Source: Mollicutes bacterium
Lineage (GTDB): Bacteria; Bacillota_I; Bacilli_A; Izemoplasmatales; Izemoplasmataceae
Assembly: GCA_003554735.1 (NCBI GenBank)
Contig: PWHE01000117.1
Location: 1 to 59,449, forward strand
Direction: 5' to 3'
Length of the DNA: 59,449 nt
A program made the position numbers and the translations under genes. Below, piece by piece: positions 38,672-48,632 of this stretch. The stretch's first letter is position 1, and each line of letters begins with the position of its first letter. The notes beneath the pieces were generated by a model that was not told the DNA's origin, did not search any database, and saw nothing but the letters and a program-made list of their open reading frames with translations.

Positions 38672-40504
38672 TCAGTCTTCGTCGATGGAAAGGACAGAAA
38701 GGAAGGCTTCCTGAGGCACTTCGACATTGCCCACATTCTTCATGCGTTTCTTTCCTTCCTTTTGTTTTTCAAGAAGTTTTTTCTTTCGTGAGACATCGCC
38801 GCCATAACATTTGGAAAGAACGTTCTTGCGCATGGCTCGAACGGTGCTTCGGGCGATGATACGATTATTGATGGACGCCTGGATGGGGACTTCGAACATT
38901 TGACGGGGGATGATGTCTTTCAACTTGTCGGTGATGAGTTTGCCACGGTGATAGGCGAAGTCTTTGTGAACGATGGTGGATAAGGCATCCACCACTTCGT
39001 TGTTGATGAGGATGTCCATTTTGACAAGTTTGCTCTCCATGTAGCCTTTCATGTCATAATCCAGCGAAGCATACCCTTTGGAGGAGCTTTTGAGCTTGTC
39101 AAAGAAATCATATACGATCTCGAGCAAAGGCAGTTCATAGGCCAGTTCGACCCGTATGTCGCCCAGATAGGTCATGTTTTTGAAGCGGCCGCGTTTCGAC
39201 TGGCAGAGTTCCATGATGTTTCCGACATATTCCTTGGGGCACATGATGGTCGCATCCACATAGGGCTCCTCAATCTTCTCGATGTACTGTGGTTCCGGCA
39301 TTTCAGACGGGTTGTCGATGGTTTTCATCTCACCGGTATTCATGTGGACCCGATAAATGACACTGGGTGCGGTCGCAATCAGTTCAATGTTGAACTCGCG
39401 TTCAAGACGTTCCTGGATGATTTCCATATGGAGCATCCCCAAAAAGCCGGTGCGGTATCCGAAGCCGAGTGCTTGGGAGTTTTCCGGCTCGTAGGTCAAA
39501 GCGGCGTCATTCAGTTTGAGGCGTTCAAGCGCCTCTCTGAGATCGTTGTAGCGGTTTGAATCGATCGGGAAAAGACCACAGAACACCATCGGTGCCAATG
39601 GGCGGTATCCAGGGAGCGGCTTTTCCGCGGGGTGAACGGCGTTGGTGATGGTGTCACCGACACGGACGTGTTCGACATCCTTGATCGATGCCACCAGATA
39701 ACCGACATCACCCGGTCCAAGGTAGTCTCGGGGTTGTTGTTTCGGTGTGGTGACCCCGACCTCGCTGACCTCGAATTTTTTTCCGCTCGAGAACATTTTG
39801 ATGACTTCCCCTTTGGAGATGGTTCCCTCGATCACACGGATGGAGGGGATGACCCCTCGGTAAGGGTCGTAGATGGAGTCGAAGACCAACGCTTTGAGTG
39901 GAGCTCTCGGGTCACCCTGCGGTGCCGGGACTTTGTCGATGATGCTCGCAAGAATGTCATCGATCCCTTTGCCCTCTTTTGCGCTGGTCAGGACAGCCTC
40001 GGACGCATCAAGGCCGATGACGTCCTCGATGTCCTTGCGTACCTTCTCCACATCGGCGCTCGGCAGGTCGATCTTGTTGATGACCGGAATGATTTCAAGG
40101 TCGTTATCGATTGCCAGATAGACATTGGCAAGCGTTTGAGCCTCAATGCCTTGTGCGGCATCGACGACCAAAAGCGCGCCTTCACAGGCGGCTAGGGACC
40201 GTGAGACTTCGTAGGCGAAGTCGACATGGCCCGGGGTGTCGATAAGATGGAATGTATAGGTGTTTTCGTCTGTATGTTCATAGTTGATCTGTACCGCATT
40301 CAGCTTGATGGTAATGCCTCGTTCACGTTCGAGGTCCATCGAGTCAAGCAGTTGTTCTTTCATCTCACGTGCGGTGATTGATTTGGTTTTTTCCAGAATT
40401 CGATCCGCAAGAGTGCTTTTTCCATGGTCGATGTGCGCGATGATGGAAAAGTTGCGTATGCTTTTCTGGCGTTTTTCGATGGCCGCGTAGTCTTTTTCTT
40501 TCAT
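38672..40504 (-). CDS. lepA: Elongation factor 4 (LepA)
   Basis: Ribosome-associated translational GTPase that back-translocates or aids initiation. 610 residues: G1 'AHIDHGKST', G2/G3 '[12 protein letters not shown]', G4 'NKIDLP', and the LepA-specific C-terminus ('[17 protein letters not shown]...[12 protein letters not shown]'). Start at 40504 follows GGAAG; the track's earlier Met is in the leader. Downstream is hemW, a pairing seen in many bacteria. Confidence 0.97.
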   Translation of the reverse strand: MKEKDYAAIEKRQKSIRNFSIIAHIDHGKSTLADRILEKTKSITAREMKEQLLDSMDLERERGITIKLNAVQINYEHTDENTYTFHLIDTPGHVDFAYEVSRSLAACEGALLVVDAAQGIEAQTLANVYLAIDNDLEIIPVINKIDLPSADVEKVRKDIEDVIGLDASEAVLTSAKEGKGIDDILASIIDKVPAPQGDPRAPLKALVFDSIYDPYRGVIPSIRVIEGTISKGEVIKMFSSGKKFEVSEVGVTTPKQQPRDYLGPGDVGYLVASIKDVEHVRVGDTITNAVHPAEKPLPGYRPLAPMVFCGLFPIDSNRYNDLREALERLKLNDAALTYEPENSQALGFGYRTGFLGMLHMEIIQERLEREFNIELIATAPSVIYRVHMNTGEMKTIDNPSEMPEPQYIEKIEEPYVDATIMCPKEYVGNIMELCQSKRGRFKNMTYLGDIRVELAYELPLLEIVYDFFDKLKSSSKGYASLDYDMKGYMESKLVKMDILINNEVVDALSTIVHKDFAYHRGKLITDKLKDIIPRQMFEVPIQASINNRIIARSTVRAMRKNVLSKCYGGDVSRKKKLLEKQKEGKKRMKNVGNVEVPQEAFLSVLSIDED

Positions 40505-40614
40505 GAGGCATCTTCCTTTCTGAACGCTTAAATCATTGTACAATAATTTCCTTTATTTTTCAATTGTTTTCATATTGATAATGCGCATTGTTCAGTGCTT
40601 CAAAGAACCATAAA

Positions 40615-40640
40615 CAAAAAGGCGCCTAAGCGCCTTTTGC
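40615..40640 (-). terminator. Terminator of rnpB
   Basis: AAAAAGGCGC-ctaa-GCGCCTTTT. The same 14-nt core GCGCCTAAGCGCCT recurs inside rnpB at 40700-40713. Confidence 0.85.
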
Positions 40641-40998
40641 GGTTTGAAACGTTTCTGTAAGCCATGTTCTGTACCCTTACGGGCGACAATCATTTATCTG
40701 CGCCTAAGCGCCTTCTCCGTAGGTTCTTTTTTCCCCGGAGAAGCGCCCCTACCATAGTTTGGGTTGCTGGCTTGTGGGGTTTACCCGTTCCACCCCCGGT
40801 GTCGCCACCGGGGCTCGTCTCTGTGGCACTTTTAAAGGTACTCATGACTCAATGAGCCATTTTCCCAGCCGTCACCTGCAAACCGACAGGTGCATGGCGT
40901 TATGGTTTCCGCCATCACAAACACTACATCCATCCCAGGATGTGCCAGCATGGACTTTCCTAACGGAGTCAAGCTCCGCTCGATTGCCCGAAACGTTT
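40641..40998 (-). ncRNA. rnpB: RNase P RNA, type B
   Basis: Catalytic RNA that matures the 5' ends of tRNAs. On the minus strand the conserved core is clear: GGAGCTTGACTCCGTTAGGAAAGTCCATGCT near the 5' end and ACAGAACATGGCTTACAG near the 3' end. The P1 stem is formed by AAACGTTTC (40998-40990) and GAAACGTTT (40655-40647). The lack of the type A domains and the presence of the Gram-positive-type internal hairpins support type B. About 358 nt; it follows pnp by about 14 nt and may have its own promoter within pnp or be cotranscribed. Confidence 0.95.
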
Positions 40999-41011
40999 AA
41001 TATCGCTTGGT

Positions 41012-43183
41012 TTATTTGTTGTCTTTGTTGCTTTCTTGCTTTTTGCCATCTTCGTCTTTTTTCTTGCGTTCAGGCTTCGGCAAGGTCGCTTTTCTGGAAA
41101 GGTCGATGCGGCCACGGTCGTCGATGCCGATGACTTTCACATTGATGCGGTCACCGAGCTTGACGACATCCTCGACTTTTCCGACACGCTCGTGAGCGAG
41201 TTTGGAAATGTGGCAGAGTCCGTCGGTGCCTTTGAAGAGTTCGACGAAGGCGCCGAATTTCTCGATGCGGACCACTTTGCCGTTGTATACTTCGCCGACC
41301 TGGGCGACACGGACCAAGTCTTCAATTTCCTTGACCGCTGAATTGATCGGGCCGACTTCATGGTGCATGATGGTGATGCGACCGTCCTGCTCGATATCGA
41401 TCTTGACATCGTTGTTGTTTTCGATGATTTTGGAAATCTGTTTTCCGCCCGGTCCGATGACATCGCGTATTTTTTCGGGATCGATGACCATGATTTTGAC
41501 TTTCGGTGCGTACTTGGAGACTTCGGGACGGGGTGCAGGAATCGCTTCAAGCATGTTCTCAAGAATGGTCATGCGGCCTTTTTTCGCTTGCATGAGCGCT
41601 TCTCTCAACACGTCTTTGGAAAGGCCCGCAATCTTGATGTCCATCTGGAGTGCGGTGATGCCGTCTTTCGTACCGGCGACTTTGAAGTCCATGTCACCGA
41701 TATGGTCTTCGAGACCTTGAATATCGGAAAGGACAACATTCCTGTCGCCATCATTGACAAGTCCCATCGCGATGCCCGCAACCGGTGCTTCAATCGGCAC
41801 ACCGGCAGCCATAAGACTCATACAACCCGCACAAATCGACGCTTGCGATGTGGAGCCATTGCTTTCAAGAATCTCCGATACGATTCTTACCGTGTAGGGG
41901 AAATCTTCTTCGTCCGGCATGACTTGTTCAAGGGCTCTTTCCCCTAATGCACCATGCCCGATTTCACGACGTTTCGGCGGGCCATAACGTCCGGTCTCGC
42001 CAACACTGTAAGGTGGGAAGTTGTAATGGAGCATGAAACGTTTCGTTTCAACGCCTTCACCGAGGCCGTCGATTTTTTGGTGTTCCCCGAGCGCTCCGAG
42101 TGTGGTAAGGGAGAGCGCCTGCGTCTGTCCGCGAGTGAATAAAGCGCTACCGTGCGTACGTTCGAAAAGGTCGATTTTGCTGCTTAGTTCTCGGATTTCG
42201 TCATGTTTCCGTCCGTCGGCGCGAGTGCCTTCCTCCACCGTCATGCGGCGGATTTCCGCGGTAATCAGCTCATCGACGGTTTTCTTTGCGTCTTTGAGGT
42301 TGGTTTTGTACGCGTCTTGATCAAGGTCTGCATAATGCTCTTCAAAATATGCCTCGATTTCCTCTTTGAAAGCACGGCTGTCTTCGCTGCGACGTTCACG
42401 GTCGAGCGATTTGACTGTTTCCTTGATGCGCGATTCGAAGGTGTTTTTCACATACTCCACAATGGAATCATCTTTTTGCGGTGCCTCGAATTCCATTTTT
42501 TCCTCACCGATCTCAGCGATGATTTCACGTTGGAACTCGACAAGCTTCTTGATCCATTCATGACCGAACATGATCGCATCAAGCATGTCTTCTTCATCGA
42601 CTTGTTTCGCACCGGATTCGACCATGTTGATGGCATCATACGTGCCGGCAACAATCAAATCGATGTCGGAGTATTCCATTTGCTCCTCCGTCGGGTTGAG
42701 AATGAAATCACCGTTGATTCTACCGACTGTGACGCCTGCGATCGGGCCATCGAAGGGCAGATGCGAGATGCCAAGAGTCAGTGATGAACCGAACATCGCG
42801 GCCATGGCCGGGGAGTTGTCGGTGTTTCCGCTGATGACAGTATTGATAATCTGAATTTCGTGTCTGAATCCATCCGGGAACAGCGGACGCAGGGGGCGGT
42901 CGATGAGACGCGCCGTAAGGGTCTCGTGGTCTGAAGGCTTCCCTTCTCTTTTGAAGAAACCTCCCGGAATCTTTCCGGCTGCATACTGTTTTTCCGTGTA
43001 GTTGACCATCAATGGGAAAAAGTCCATGTCGGTCGCTTCGCGAGACGCCTGGGTGACTGTCAGCACCGAGGTGTCCTCGTAGCGTACCAAAGCGGCTGCG
43101 GTCGCTTGCTTGGCAAGCTCGCCGATCTCTACGACAAGTTTTCTTCCACTGAGGTCGAGCTCAAATCTTTTTGCTTCACTCAT
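41012..43183 (-). CDS. pnp: Polyribonucleotide nucleotidyltransferase (PNPase)
   Basis: Phosphorolytic 3'-5' exoribonuclease, a ring trimer and part of the RNA-degradation machinery. 723 residues: two RNase PH domains ('[21 protein letters not shown]', '[14 protein letters not shown]', '[17 protein letters not shown]'), a KH domain with '[10 protein letters not shown]' (about 555-615) and an S1 domain ('[18 protein letters not shown]', about 620-690), ending in a Lys/Asp tail. ATG 43183 is preferred over an upstream TTG. rpsO lies 3 kb upstream, with three genes inserted between the usual rpsO-pnp neighbours. Confidence 0.97.
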   Translation of the reverse strand: MSEAKRFELDLSGRKLVVEIGELAKQATAAALVRYEDTSVLTVTQASREATDMDFFPLMVNYTEKQYAAGKIPGGFFKREGKPSDHETLTARLIDRPLRPLFPDGFRHEIQIINTVISGNTDNSPAMAAMFGSSLTLGISHLPFDGPIAGVTVGRINGDFILNPTEEQMEYSDIDLIVAGTYDAINMVESGAKQVDEEDMLDAIMFGHEWIKKLVEFQREIIAEIGEEKMEFEAPQKDDSIVEYVKNTFESRIKETVKSLDRERRSEDSRAFKEEIEAYFEEHYADLDQDAYKTNLKDAKKTVDELITAEIRRMTVEEGTRADGRKHDEIRELSSKIDLFERTHGSALFTRGQTQALSLTTLGALGEHQKIDGLGEGVETKRFMLHYNFPPYSVGETGRYGPPKRREIGHGALGERALEQVMPDEEDFPYTVRIVSEILESNGSTSQASICAGCMSLMAAGVPIEAPVAGIAMGLVNDGDRNVVLSDIQGLEDHIGDMDFKVAGTKDGITALQMDIKIAGLSKDVLREALMQAKKGRMTILENMLEAIPAPRPEVSKYAPKVKIMVIDPEKIRDVIGPGGKQISKIIENNNDVKIDIEQDGRITIMHHEVGPINSAVKEIEDLVRVAQVGEVYNGKVVRIEKFGAFVELFKGTDGLCHISKLAHERVGKVEDVVKLGDRINVKVIGIDDRGRIDLSRKATLPKPERKKKDEDGKKQESNKDNK

Positions 43184-43282
43184 TTTCAATTTCTTCCTCT
43201 TTTCATATACTATTATTATCTATCTAATTATAATATCACAAAAACGTTGTTTCGTATAGTAATACTGTTGTTTTCTTTACAT

Positions 43283-43345
43283 GAAAAGCCCCTTTCAGAG
43301 CCACCGTGAACCGTGAAAGCCTCCGGCTGTGAAAAAGGGGGCGTG
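43283..43345 (-). terminator. Long imperfect terminator hairpin before pnp
   Basis: GCCCCCTTTTTCACAGCC pairs with GGCTCTGAAAGGGGC on the minus strand, followed by TTTTC. An inner stem may also form. It closes the UPF0316 transcription unit. Confidence 0.6.
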
Positions 43346-43347
43346 CG

Positions 43348-43887
43348 CTATTTTCTAATGATGCCGTGACCACCCACAACAGGCCTTATATCATTGATGG
43401 TAATCATGACATCTTCCTGAAATGACCGTAGCAATTTGACGGTCTTGTCGATTTTCTTTCTCGGGATATGCATGTGCAGCACTTCCTTGCGGTCATCCTT
43501 TCCATAGGCATCCACGGCCGTTACGCCCAAGCCCATCTCTCTTAAAGCGATGGATACCCTTTTGCCATGCGCCTTTTTGATGATCGCTTCGACTTTGACG
43601 GTCCCAAGACCGATTTTGCCTTCTATGAACGAACCAAGGTAGTTTCCGAAAGCGAAGGCCAGCGAGACGATGACGACTTTGAGCGGGTCTTCGGTGATGT
43701 CGACCAGCACGGTCGCCGTGATGATGACCCAGATGACGACTTCGAAAAAGCCGATGACGGAACCTTTGAACTTCTCGCCTTTGGTGATGAGCACGAGACG
43801 GACCGTCGCCATACTGACTTCGATGATTTTTCCGAAAAAGATCAGCGGGTACAAGATCAGCGGGCTGAGACTTAAGAACCATTCCAT
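43348..43887 (-). CDS. UPF0316/DUF2179 membrane protein
   Basis: 179 residues. Three membrane helices in the first 90 residues ('LILYPLIFFGKIIEVSMATVRL', 'VIGFFEVVIWVIITATVLV', 'VVIVSLAFAFGNYLGSFIE') are followed by a cytosolic DUF2179-like domain ('VEAIIKKAHGKRVSIALREMG...VDAYGKDDRKEVLHMHIPRK'). This is the UPF0316 architecture; the function is unknown. It starts 3 nt after the amidohydrolase gene and is the end of the unit. Confidence 0.9.
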   Translation of the reverse strand: MEWFLSLSPLILYPLIFFGKIIEVSMATVRLVLITKGEKFKGSVIGFFEVVIWVIITATVLVDITEDPLKVVIVSLAFAFGNYLGSFIEGKIGLGTVKVEAIIKKAHGKRVSIALREMGLGVTAVDAYGKDDRKEVLHMHIPRKKIDKTVKLLRSFQEDVMITINDIRPVVGGHGIIRK

Positions 43888-43890
43888 GGA

Positions 43891-45066
43891 TTAAAAGCTT
43901 CCTTCCCCGCGCACAATGTTGCCATCGACGATCACGGTTTCGGGACTGGTCATGATATCAAGAATGTCGCCATCCCAAATCACAATGTCGGCGTCTTTAC
44001 CTTCTTTTAGCGAGCCGACGCGATCATCGAGCCGGTTGAGACGGGCGGCGTTGATGGTCAGCGCTTCCAAGGCGCGGGTTCTATCAAGGCCCGCCTTGAC
44101 AAAAAGCGCAAGCTGGATCAAGGTGTTTTCGGTCGGCACGACGGGATGATCCGTCATGATCGCGAACGACACACCGTGTTCATCGAGGATTCGAGCGCTT
44201 TCAAAGGTGCGGAAGCGGGTTTCATATTTTGTGGAGGGACCAAGTGTCGGCCCAAGAATGACGGGATAGCCGCTTTCTTTGAGGCTTTTCGCAATGAGAT
44301 GCGCTTCCGTGCCGTGTTCGATCGTCATATCGAGGCCGAATTCATCGGCGATTCGAATCGCGGTCATGATGTCATCGCTTCTATGGGCGTGGACTTTGAC
44401 GGGAAGCCCCTCAAAAACCCGTTTCAAGCTGTGCAATTTCATGTCGAAAGGCGGTTTTTTCGCCCCTTCTTCCCCGGCATGGAACGCTTTCAGATTGTCG
44501 TGGTATTCCCGGGCACGCATGAGCCATTCACGGGCGAGCGCCGCAGAAGCCATCCGGGTCGAAGGACTTTGCTGTTTGTTTGAATACACCCGTTTCGGAT
44601 TTTCACCCAGGGCCATCTTCATGCTGACTTCCTCTTTGAGGATCATCGTGTCGATGGTGTCACCGACGGTTTTTATCGCGGTGAAGGTGCCGCCGATCAC
44701 GTTTGCGCTGCCGGGACCGCTGACCACGGTGGTGATGCCGCTGTTCAGGGTTCTTTGAATGGCATTATCATTAGGATAAAGCGCATCGATGCCACGCATC
44801 TCGGGCGTCACCGGACTGGTGGTCTCGTTGTGGTCGCTCCCTTCGAACTGGATGCCTTCCTCGGATATGCCAAGGTGGCTATGGGGTTCGACAAGACCCG
44901 GGGTGAGCATCTTTCCCTTGGCGTCGATGATTTCATATCCTTCAAAATGGGAGGGGTCGAACGACCGACCGATTTTTTCAATCTTTCCTTTGTTTATCGC
45001 AATATACCCTGTTTCCCCATTGATGGTCTCCATGGTGTAAAGCAATGCGTTCTTAATCACTTTCAT
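43891..45066 (-). CDS. Amidohydrolase family protein
   Basis: 391 residues of the metal-dependent amidohydrolase superfamily: the HxH metal pair in 'VEPHSHLGI', later His residues in 'VKVHAHRSDD' and 'TIEHGTEAH', the Asp in 'IMTDHPVV' and the composite beta-sandwich formed by both ends ('DIVIWDGDIL'). Members of this type are often labelled imidazolonepropionase-like; the substrate here is unclear. The start is uncertain: ATG 45066 (AAAGGA 11 nt upstream) or 45078. It overlaps the upstream gene by 14 nt. Confidence 0.88.
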   Translation of the reverse strand: MKVIKNALLYTMETINGETGYIAINKGKIEKIGRSFDPSHFEGYEIIDAKGKMLTPGLVEPHSHLGISEEGIQFEGSDHNETTSPVTPEMRGIDALYPNDNAIQRTLNSGITTVVSGPGSANVIGGTFTAIKTVGDTIDTMILKEEVSMKMALGENPKRVYSNKQQSPSTRMASAALAREWLMRAREYHDNLKAFHAGEEGAKKPPFDMKLHSLKRVFEGLPVKVHAHRSDDIMTAIRIADEFGLDMTIEHGTEAHLIAKSLKESGYPVILGPTLGPSTKYETRFRTFESARILDEHGVSFAIMTDHPVVPTENTLIQLALFVKAGLDRTRALEALTINAARLNRLDDRVGSLKEGKDADIVIWDGDILDIMTSPETVIVDGNIVRGEGSF

Positions 45067-46192
45067 CAGGGGTTTCATCCTTTCTGAGTTTCTCTTTTTC
45101 TTCCTGGTCAAGTTTTAGTCGTTCCTCGTTGAGTTCCTTGAAATAGTGCATGGTGGTACGAATCATACCGGTGATCGGGATGGCAAGAATGATTCCGACC
45201 ACGCCGAAGAGGTATCCGAAGAACACAAAGGCACTCAGCACGAGCAAGGGGTGGATTTTCGTCTCTTTCCCCATGATCAATGGCTGCGCGACATTGTTCT
45301 GGATCATTTGCCCGACCCCTACCGCGATCGCGATCGCAAGCGGGGCGTAGTTGCCGAACATCAAAGTGTCGTCGGTCAGAGAATAAAGCACCGGGAGGAT
45401 CATGGCGATGAACGGTCCCACATAGGGCACGATGTCGAAGAAACCGAGCATGAACCCAAACAGGAGACTCCGTTCCCTGAAGCCGAGGACGAAAAACATG
45501 ATGGTGAAGGCGATCGCCATGACGAACATGGTGATGAAACGTCCGTTGAAATATTGTGTGATGACCGTGTTGGCGCGTTTCAACAGTTCAATGGCATGCG
45601 GTCGTACTTTTTTCGGAAACAGCATGATGATGCTTTCATAGATGCGGGTACGGTCGTTGAGAATGAAAAACAGAAAGACCGGTACCAGCACAATGGTGAT
45701 GATGATGTTCGTGACGCTATGGAAGACCGCGAACAAATCGAGCTCCAGTTCCCGGACACTCTCCCATGTGAGCATCTCAGTCAAACGCTCATAAAGATCG
45801 CTGAAAAACGGACGGCTGTTGACAAAATCGAGGATGGCCTGCTGGACAACGGGCCAGTCTTCCTGGACGAAATTGAGTCCTTGTTCATAAATCAGGCTGC
45901 CCGCATAACGTACAAAGAAAAAGATTAGCGCACCGACACCGCCGAACACGATGAATGTATTGAACAAGCGATTCGGTTGTTTGAATTTCTTCTCAAGCAA
46001 CTGAAATATTGGCGCGAGAAGATAACTGATGAAAAGAGCGATAGAAAATGGCAGAATGATGGAGGTGGCCGCTTGCCAAAAACGGTTGACAAGATCGCCC
46101 ATAAGCATTCTGATCAGCAACATGATGACTAAAAACAGAGCCACATAGGACAAATAGATGAGATTTCGCACCGCTTTGGGATATTCCTTCAT
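45053..46192 (-). CDS. AI-2E (PerM-like) family transporter
   Basis: 379 residues, about eight membrane helices. The family hallmarks 'PFSIALFISYLLAPIFQLLEKK', 'DIVPYVGPFIAMILPVLYSL' and 'VGQMIQNNVAQPLIMGKETKIHPLLVL' are present. Members export autoinducer-2 or ions, or have unknown substrates; no closer call is possible. The C-terminal 30 residues are highly charged. ATG 46192 follows AAGGAGG. Confidence 0.93.
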   Translation of the reverse strand: MKEYPKAVRNLIYLSYVALFLVIMLLIRMLMGDLVNRFWQAATSIILPFSIALFISYLLAPIFQLLEKKFKQPNRLFNTFIVFGGVGALIFFFVRYAGSLIYEQGLNFVQEDWPVVQQAILDFVNSRPFFSDLYERLTEMLTWESVRELELDLFAVFHSVTNIIITIVLVPVFLFFILNDRTRIYESIIMLFPKKVRPHAIELLKRANTVITQYFNGRFITMFVMAIAFTIMFFVLGFRERSLLFGFMLGFFDIVPYVGPFIAMILPVLYSLTDDTLMFGNYAPLAIAIAVGVGQMIQNNVAQPLIMGKETKIHPLLVLSAFVFFGYLFGVVGIILAIPITGMIRTTMHYFKELNEERLKLDQEEKEKLRKDETPDESD

Positions 46193-46263
46193 GGGGTGCC
46201 TCCTTTCGCACTTCAATTATCATTATAGTAGATTCAAGGGCTTAATTAAAGCGTTACCGGCGA

Positions 46264-46302
46264 AAAAATAAAAACAGGTGCCTTTGAAGGCACCTGCTTG
46301 TC
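46264..46302 (-). terminator. Terminator of rpsO
   Basis: CAGGTGCC-tttga-GGCACCTG with an A/T tract on the minus-strand downstream side (AAAAATAAAAA on plus). Confidence 0.9.
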
Positions 46303-46572
46303 TTATCGTCTCAGTCCAAGTTCTTTGATGAGCTTGCGGTAACGTTCAACGTCTTTATCTTTGAGATAGTTCATGAGATTACGACGGTGACCGACTTTTT
46401 GAAGCAATCCGCGACGAGAGTGGAAATCATGCTTGTGTGTCTTGAGGTGTTGGTTCAGCTTTTCGATTTCTTTCGTCAGGATGGCGATCTGGACTTCCGG
46501 TGAACCGGTGTCGCCTTCCTTGATGCGGAATTTCTCCACAAGTGCCTGTTTTTCTTCTTTTGGCAATGACAT
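46303..46572 (-). CDS. rpsO: 30S ribosomal protein S15
   Basis: 89 residues, the family length. '[33 protein letters not shown]' and '[25 protein letters not shown]' bind 16S rRNA in the platform. Preceded by GGAGG. The 90-nt leader between its TATAAT box (about 46663) and the start contains a hairpin GGAACGA...TCGTCC (about 46613-46637) that could serve S15 autoregulation, as known in other bacteria; this is a suggestion only. Confidence 0.98.
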   Translation of the reverse strand: MSLPKEEKQALVEKFRIKEGDTGSPEVQIAILTKEIEKLNQHLKTHKHDFHSRRGLLQKVGHRRNLMNYLKDKDVERYRKLIKELGLRR

Positions 46573-46714
46573 AGTCTATTCCTCCATTGTTCGATTTTGA
46601 CCCCTGAAACTTAGAAGGACGATGAGGACCGTCGTTCCATGTATCAGGCGCAAATGGTATTATAGCACATAATGCGATTAAATCAAGCGTTTGAATGCAA
46701 TTTTTAAACGCGAA

Positions 46715-47725
46715 TCAGTAATAGAGGTCCGATCGGTCCCTGAGATGCTCAAACGCGTCGTTCTTCCGTCTGAGCAAGGGATCGACAAGGCTTATGAAAA
46801 GCGCAATGGCAATCAACGCGAAGACTGCATACTCAAGCGCATTCTCACTCAAAGGAAGCACGAACAGCCCGATGGACAGGGACGCATGCATGAGAATCGC
46901 AAGCAACACACTGCCGCGACCCCGGATGAAAACCCAGGTGAACACGATGGCAAGCGGCACATTCCACAAGAAGCGTATCAAAACCCCTTCAAGGCCACCT
47001 TCATAAAAGCCGTTGAAATAAAGCGGGGCGTACCAAAGGGCCCACAGTGCGCCGATCAAAAGACTTACAATGAACGGATGAAACCGTCTCACCATCCGCG
47101 GCATCAAGAAGCCGCGCCAGCACAGTTCCTGACCGAGGGCGCCGCCAAACGTCGCCAAGGCGAAGAGTGTGACAACAACGACCGACAGTCGCTCGCCGAG
47201 TGTGGCATACGGTTCAAAGAACCCGCCGATGTCCGCCAACGTCATTCCGGTCGCTAAGGCGCTTCCAAGAAGGATGAACGGAAAAATCAGGAGCCCGACA
47301 AGCAACCATACAGGCGGGATTTTATAGTCGGCGACCGAACGGAAAAGATGGCCGCTTTTCTTATGCGTCAGACTGAGTGAGACGACGTAGGCGGCGAGGT
47401 CCGAGAGCATGAGCGCCCCGAAAATGCTCAAGGGCGAGAATGTCATGTCAAAGACACTCACCATCGCCGCAAGCATGAGGGTGAACGCGAACACGAACGC
47501 GATCAGGTGCGTCCGGAGGTTCGGGATGAACGAAAGCCCCTTGAGCGATGTCGTCACGAAAAGCGCCGCAAGGGATGGCGCAAGCAGTCCAAGCAGGTCC
47601 AGCTGACGTTTGAAACCTTCATTGACTTCCTCGAAAAGCGGACTGACCCCCCAGATGACCCAAGCCGCCAAAAACGACGAGGCGAGCACGAAAAGCGCAG
47701 GCTGTCTACTGATAAATGCGCGCAT
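46715..47725 (-). CDS. CPBP-family membrane protein with degenerate protease motifs
   Basis: 336 residues, about eight to ten membrane helices. The C-terminal half has the CPBP (Abi) intramembrane protease layout, but motif 1, normally EExxxR, reads 'QELCWR' (about residue 199), and motif 2, normally ending in a catalytic His (LWHxP), reads 'ALWYAP' (about 228). The later 'HASLS' (about 278) is kept. Loss of the first Glu and of a His suggests a non-proteolytic member. It overlaps ribF by 20 nt at its start, with GAAAGGA upstream. Function unknown. Confidence 0.8.
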   Translation of the reverse strand: MRAFISRQPALFVLASSFLAAWVIWGVSPLFEEVNEGFKRQLDLLGLLAPSLAALFVTTSLKGLSFIPNLRTHLIAFVFAFTLMLAAMVSVFDMTFSPLSIFGALMLSDLAAYVVSLSLTHKKSGHLFRSVADYKIPPVWLLVGLLIFPFILLGSALATGMTLADIGGFFEPYATLGERLSVVVVTLFALATFGGALGQELCWRGFLMPRMVRRFHPFIVSLLIGALWALWYAPLYFNGFYEGGLEGVLIRFLWNVPLAIVFTWVFIRGRGSVLLAILMHASLSIGLFVLPLSENALEYAVFALIAIALFISLVDPLLRRKNDAFEHLRDRSDLYY

Positions 47726-48632
47726 CGTCTTTGAGTCCTTTCAACAGTTCAAGCGCCGTCGAACCGTCTTGGTCGATCTGGGCTTTGAGGGCCGCGGCGC
47801 TTTCGAACTTCTTCTCGTCGCGCAAGCGTTTGATGAAGACGGTCTCGATGGGTTTACCGTACAGTTCACCCTCGAAATCGAAGAGATACGATTCAACGCT
47901 GATGCCGTCCCGTGGGTTGAGGGTCGGATTGAAACCGACACTGCTCATCGAATGGTACCATGTGCCTTCCGCGAGCGTCATCGTCGCATAGACGCCGCGT
48001 TTGGGGATCAGATACTCGCCACAATCGATGTTCGCGGTAGGATAGTCGATGGTACGGCCCTTTTTCAGGCCGTGCATCACGTTCCCGCGAATCCGGTAGT
48101 AAGAACCGAGCAGCTGAGGAACATCGTCCACCTTACCGCCGCGGATCAGGTCTCGGATCAGGCTTGAACCGATTTTGTAGCCGTCAACGGTCAGTTTGTC
48201 CACGATATCGGTCTCGAACTCGGCGTAGGATTTGAGCAATCCCACATCGCCCGACGCACGGGCGCCGAACTTGAAATCGAACCCGCAGATGAGCACACTA
48301 AGATTGTCGAGGTACGCATCGATGAATGAACGCGGATCCATCGAGGCCACATCCTTGTCAAAACGGATGACATATATTTCATCCAAATCAAAAGCTTGAA
48401 GGCGTCGGATCTTATGGTCGAAGGGGGTGATATAGTAATGATCGATATCAAAAAGCACACTTTTCGGGTGATCGTCGAACGTGATGACCGCTTTGCGGAG
48501 GTTTTCTTTCCTGCCCCGTTCGATCACTTTGTCGATCAGCACTTCGTGCGCTTTGTGGACACCATCAAAAAAGCCGATCGCGGCGATGGTGCCTTTTTTG
48601 ATGGCATGGGGTTTCAAGTCGATGATTTTCAT
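47706..48632 (-). CDS. ribF: Bifunctional riboflavin kinase/FAD synthetase
   Basis: Converts riboflavin to FMN and FAD. 308 residues: N-terminal nucleotidyltransferase domain ('AIGFFDGVHKAHE', a slight variant of the FDGVHxGH loop with Ala for Gly, and 'CGFDFKFGARASGD') and C-terminal kinase domain ('GNVMHGLKKGRTIDYPTANI', 'GFNPTL', 'DFEGELYGKPIE'). Its ATG overlaps the truB stop by 4 nt; truB-ribF is a widespread pair. Confidence 0.96.
   Translation of the reverse strand: MKIIDLKPHAIKKGTIAAIGFFDGVHKAHEVLIDKVIERGRKENLRKAVITFDDHPKSVLFDIDHYYITPFDHKIRRLQAFDLDEIYVIRFDKDVASMDPRSFIDAYLDNLSVLICGFDFKFGARASGDVGLLKSYAEFETDIVDKLTVDGYKIGSSLIRDLIRGGKVDDVPQLLGSYYRIRGNVMHGLKKGRTIDYPTANIDCGEYLIPKRGVYATMTLAEGTWYHSMSSVGFNPTLNPRDGISVESYLFDFEGELYGKPIETVFIKRLRDEKKFESAAALKAQIDQDGSTALELLKGLKDDARIYQ

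Noticed and set aside
45146-45928. 260-residue plus-strand ORF rich in His, Asp and Glu
   Set aside because: Antisense of the AI-2E-type transporter gene; the composition reflects reverse-complemented hydrophobic codons.
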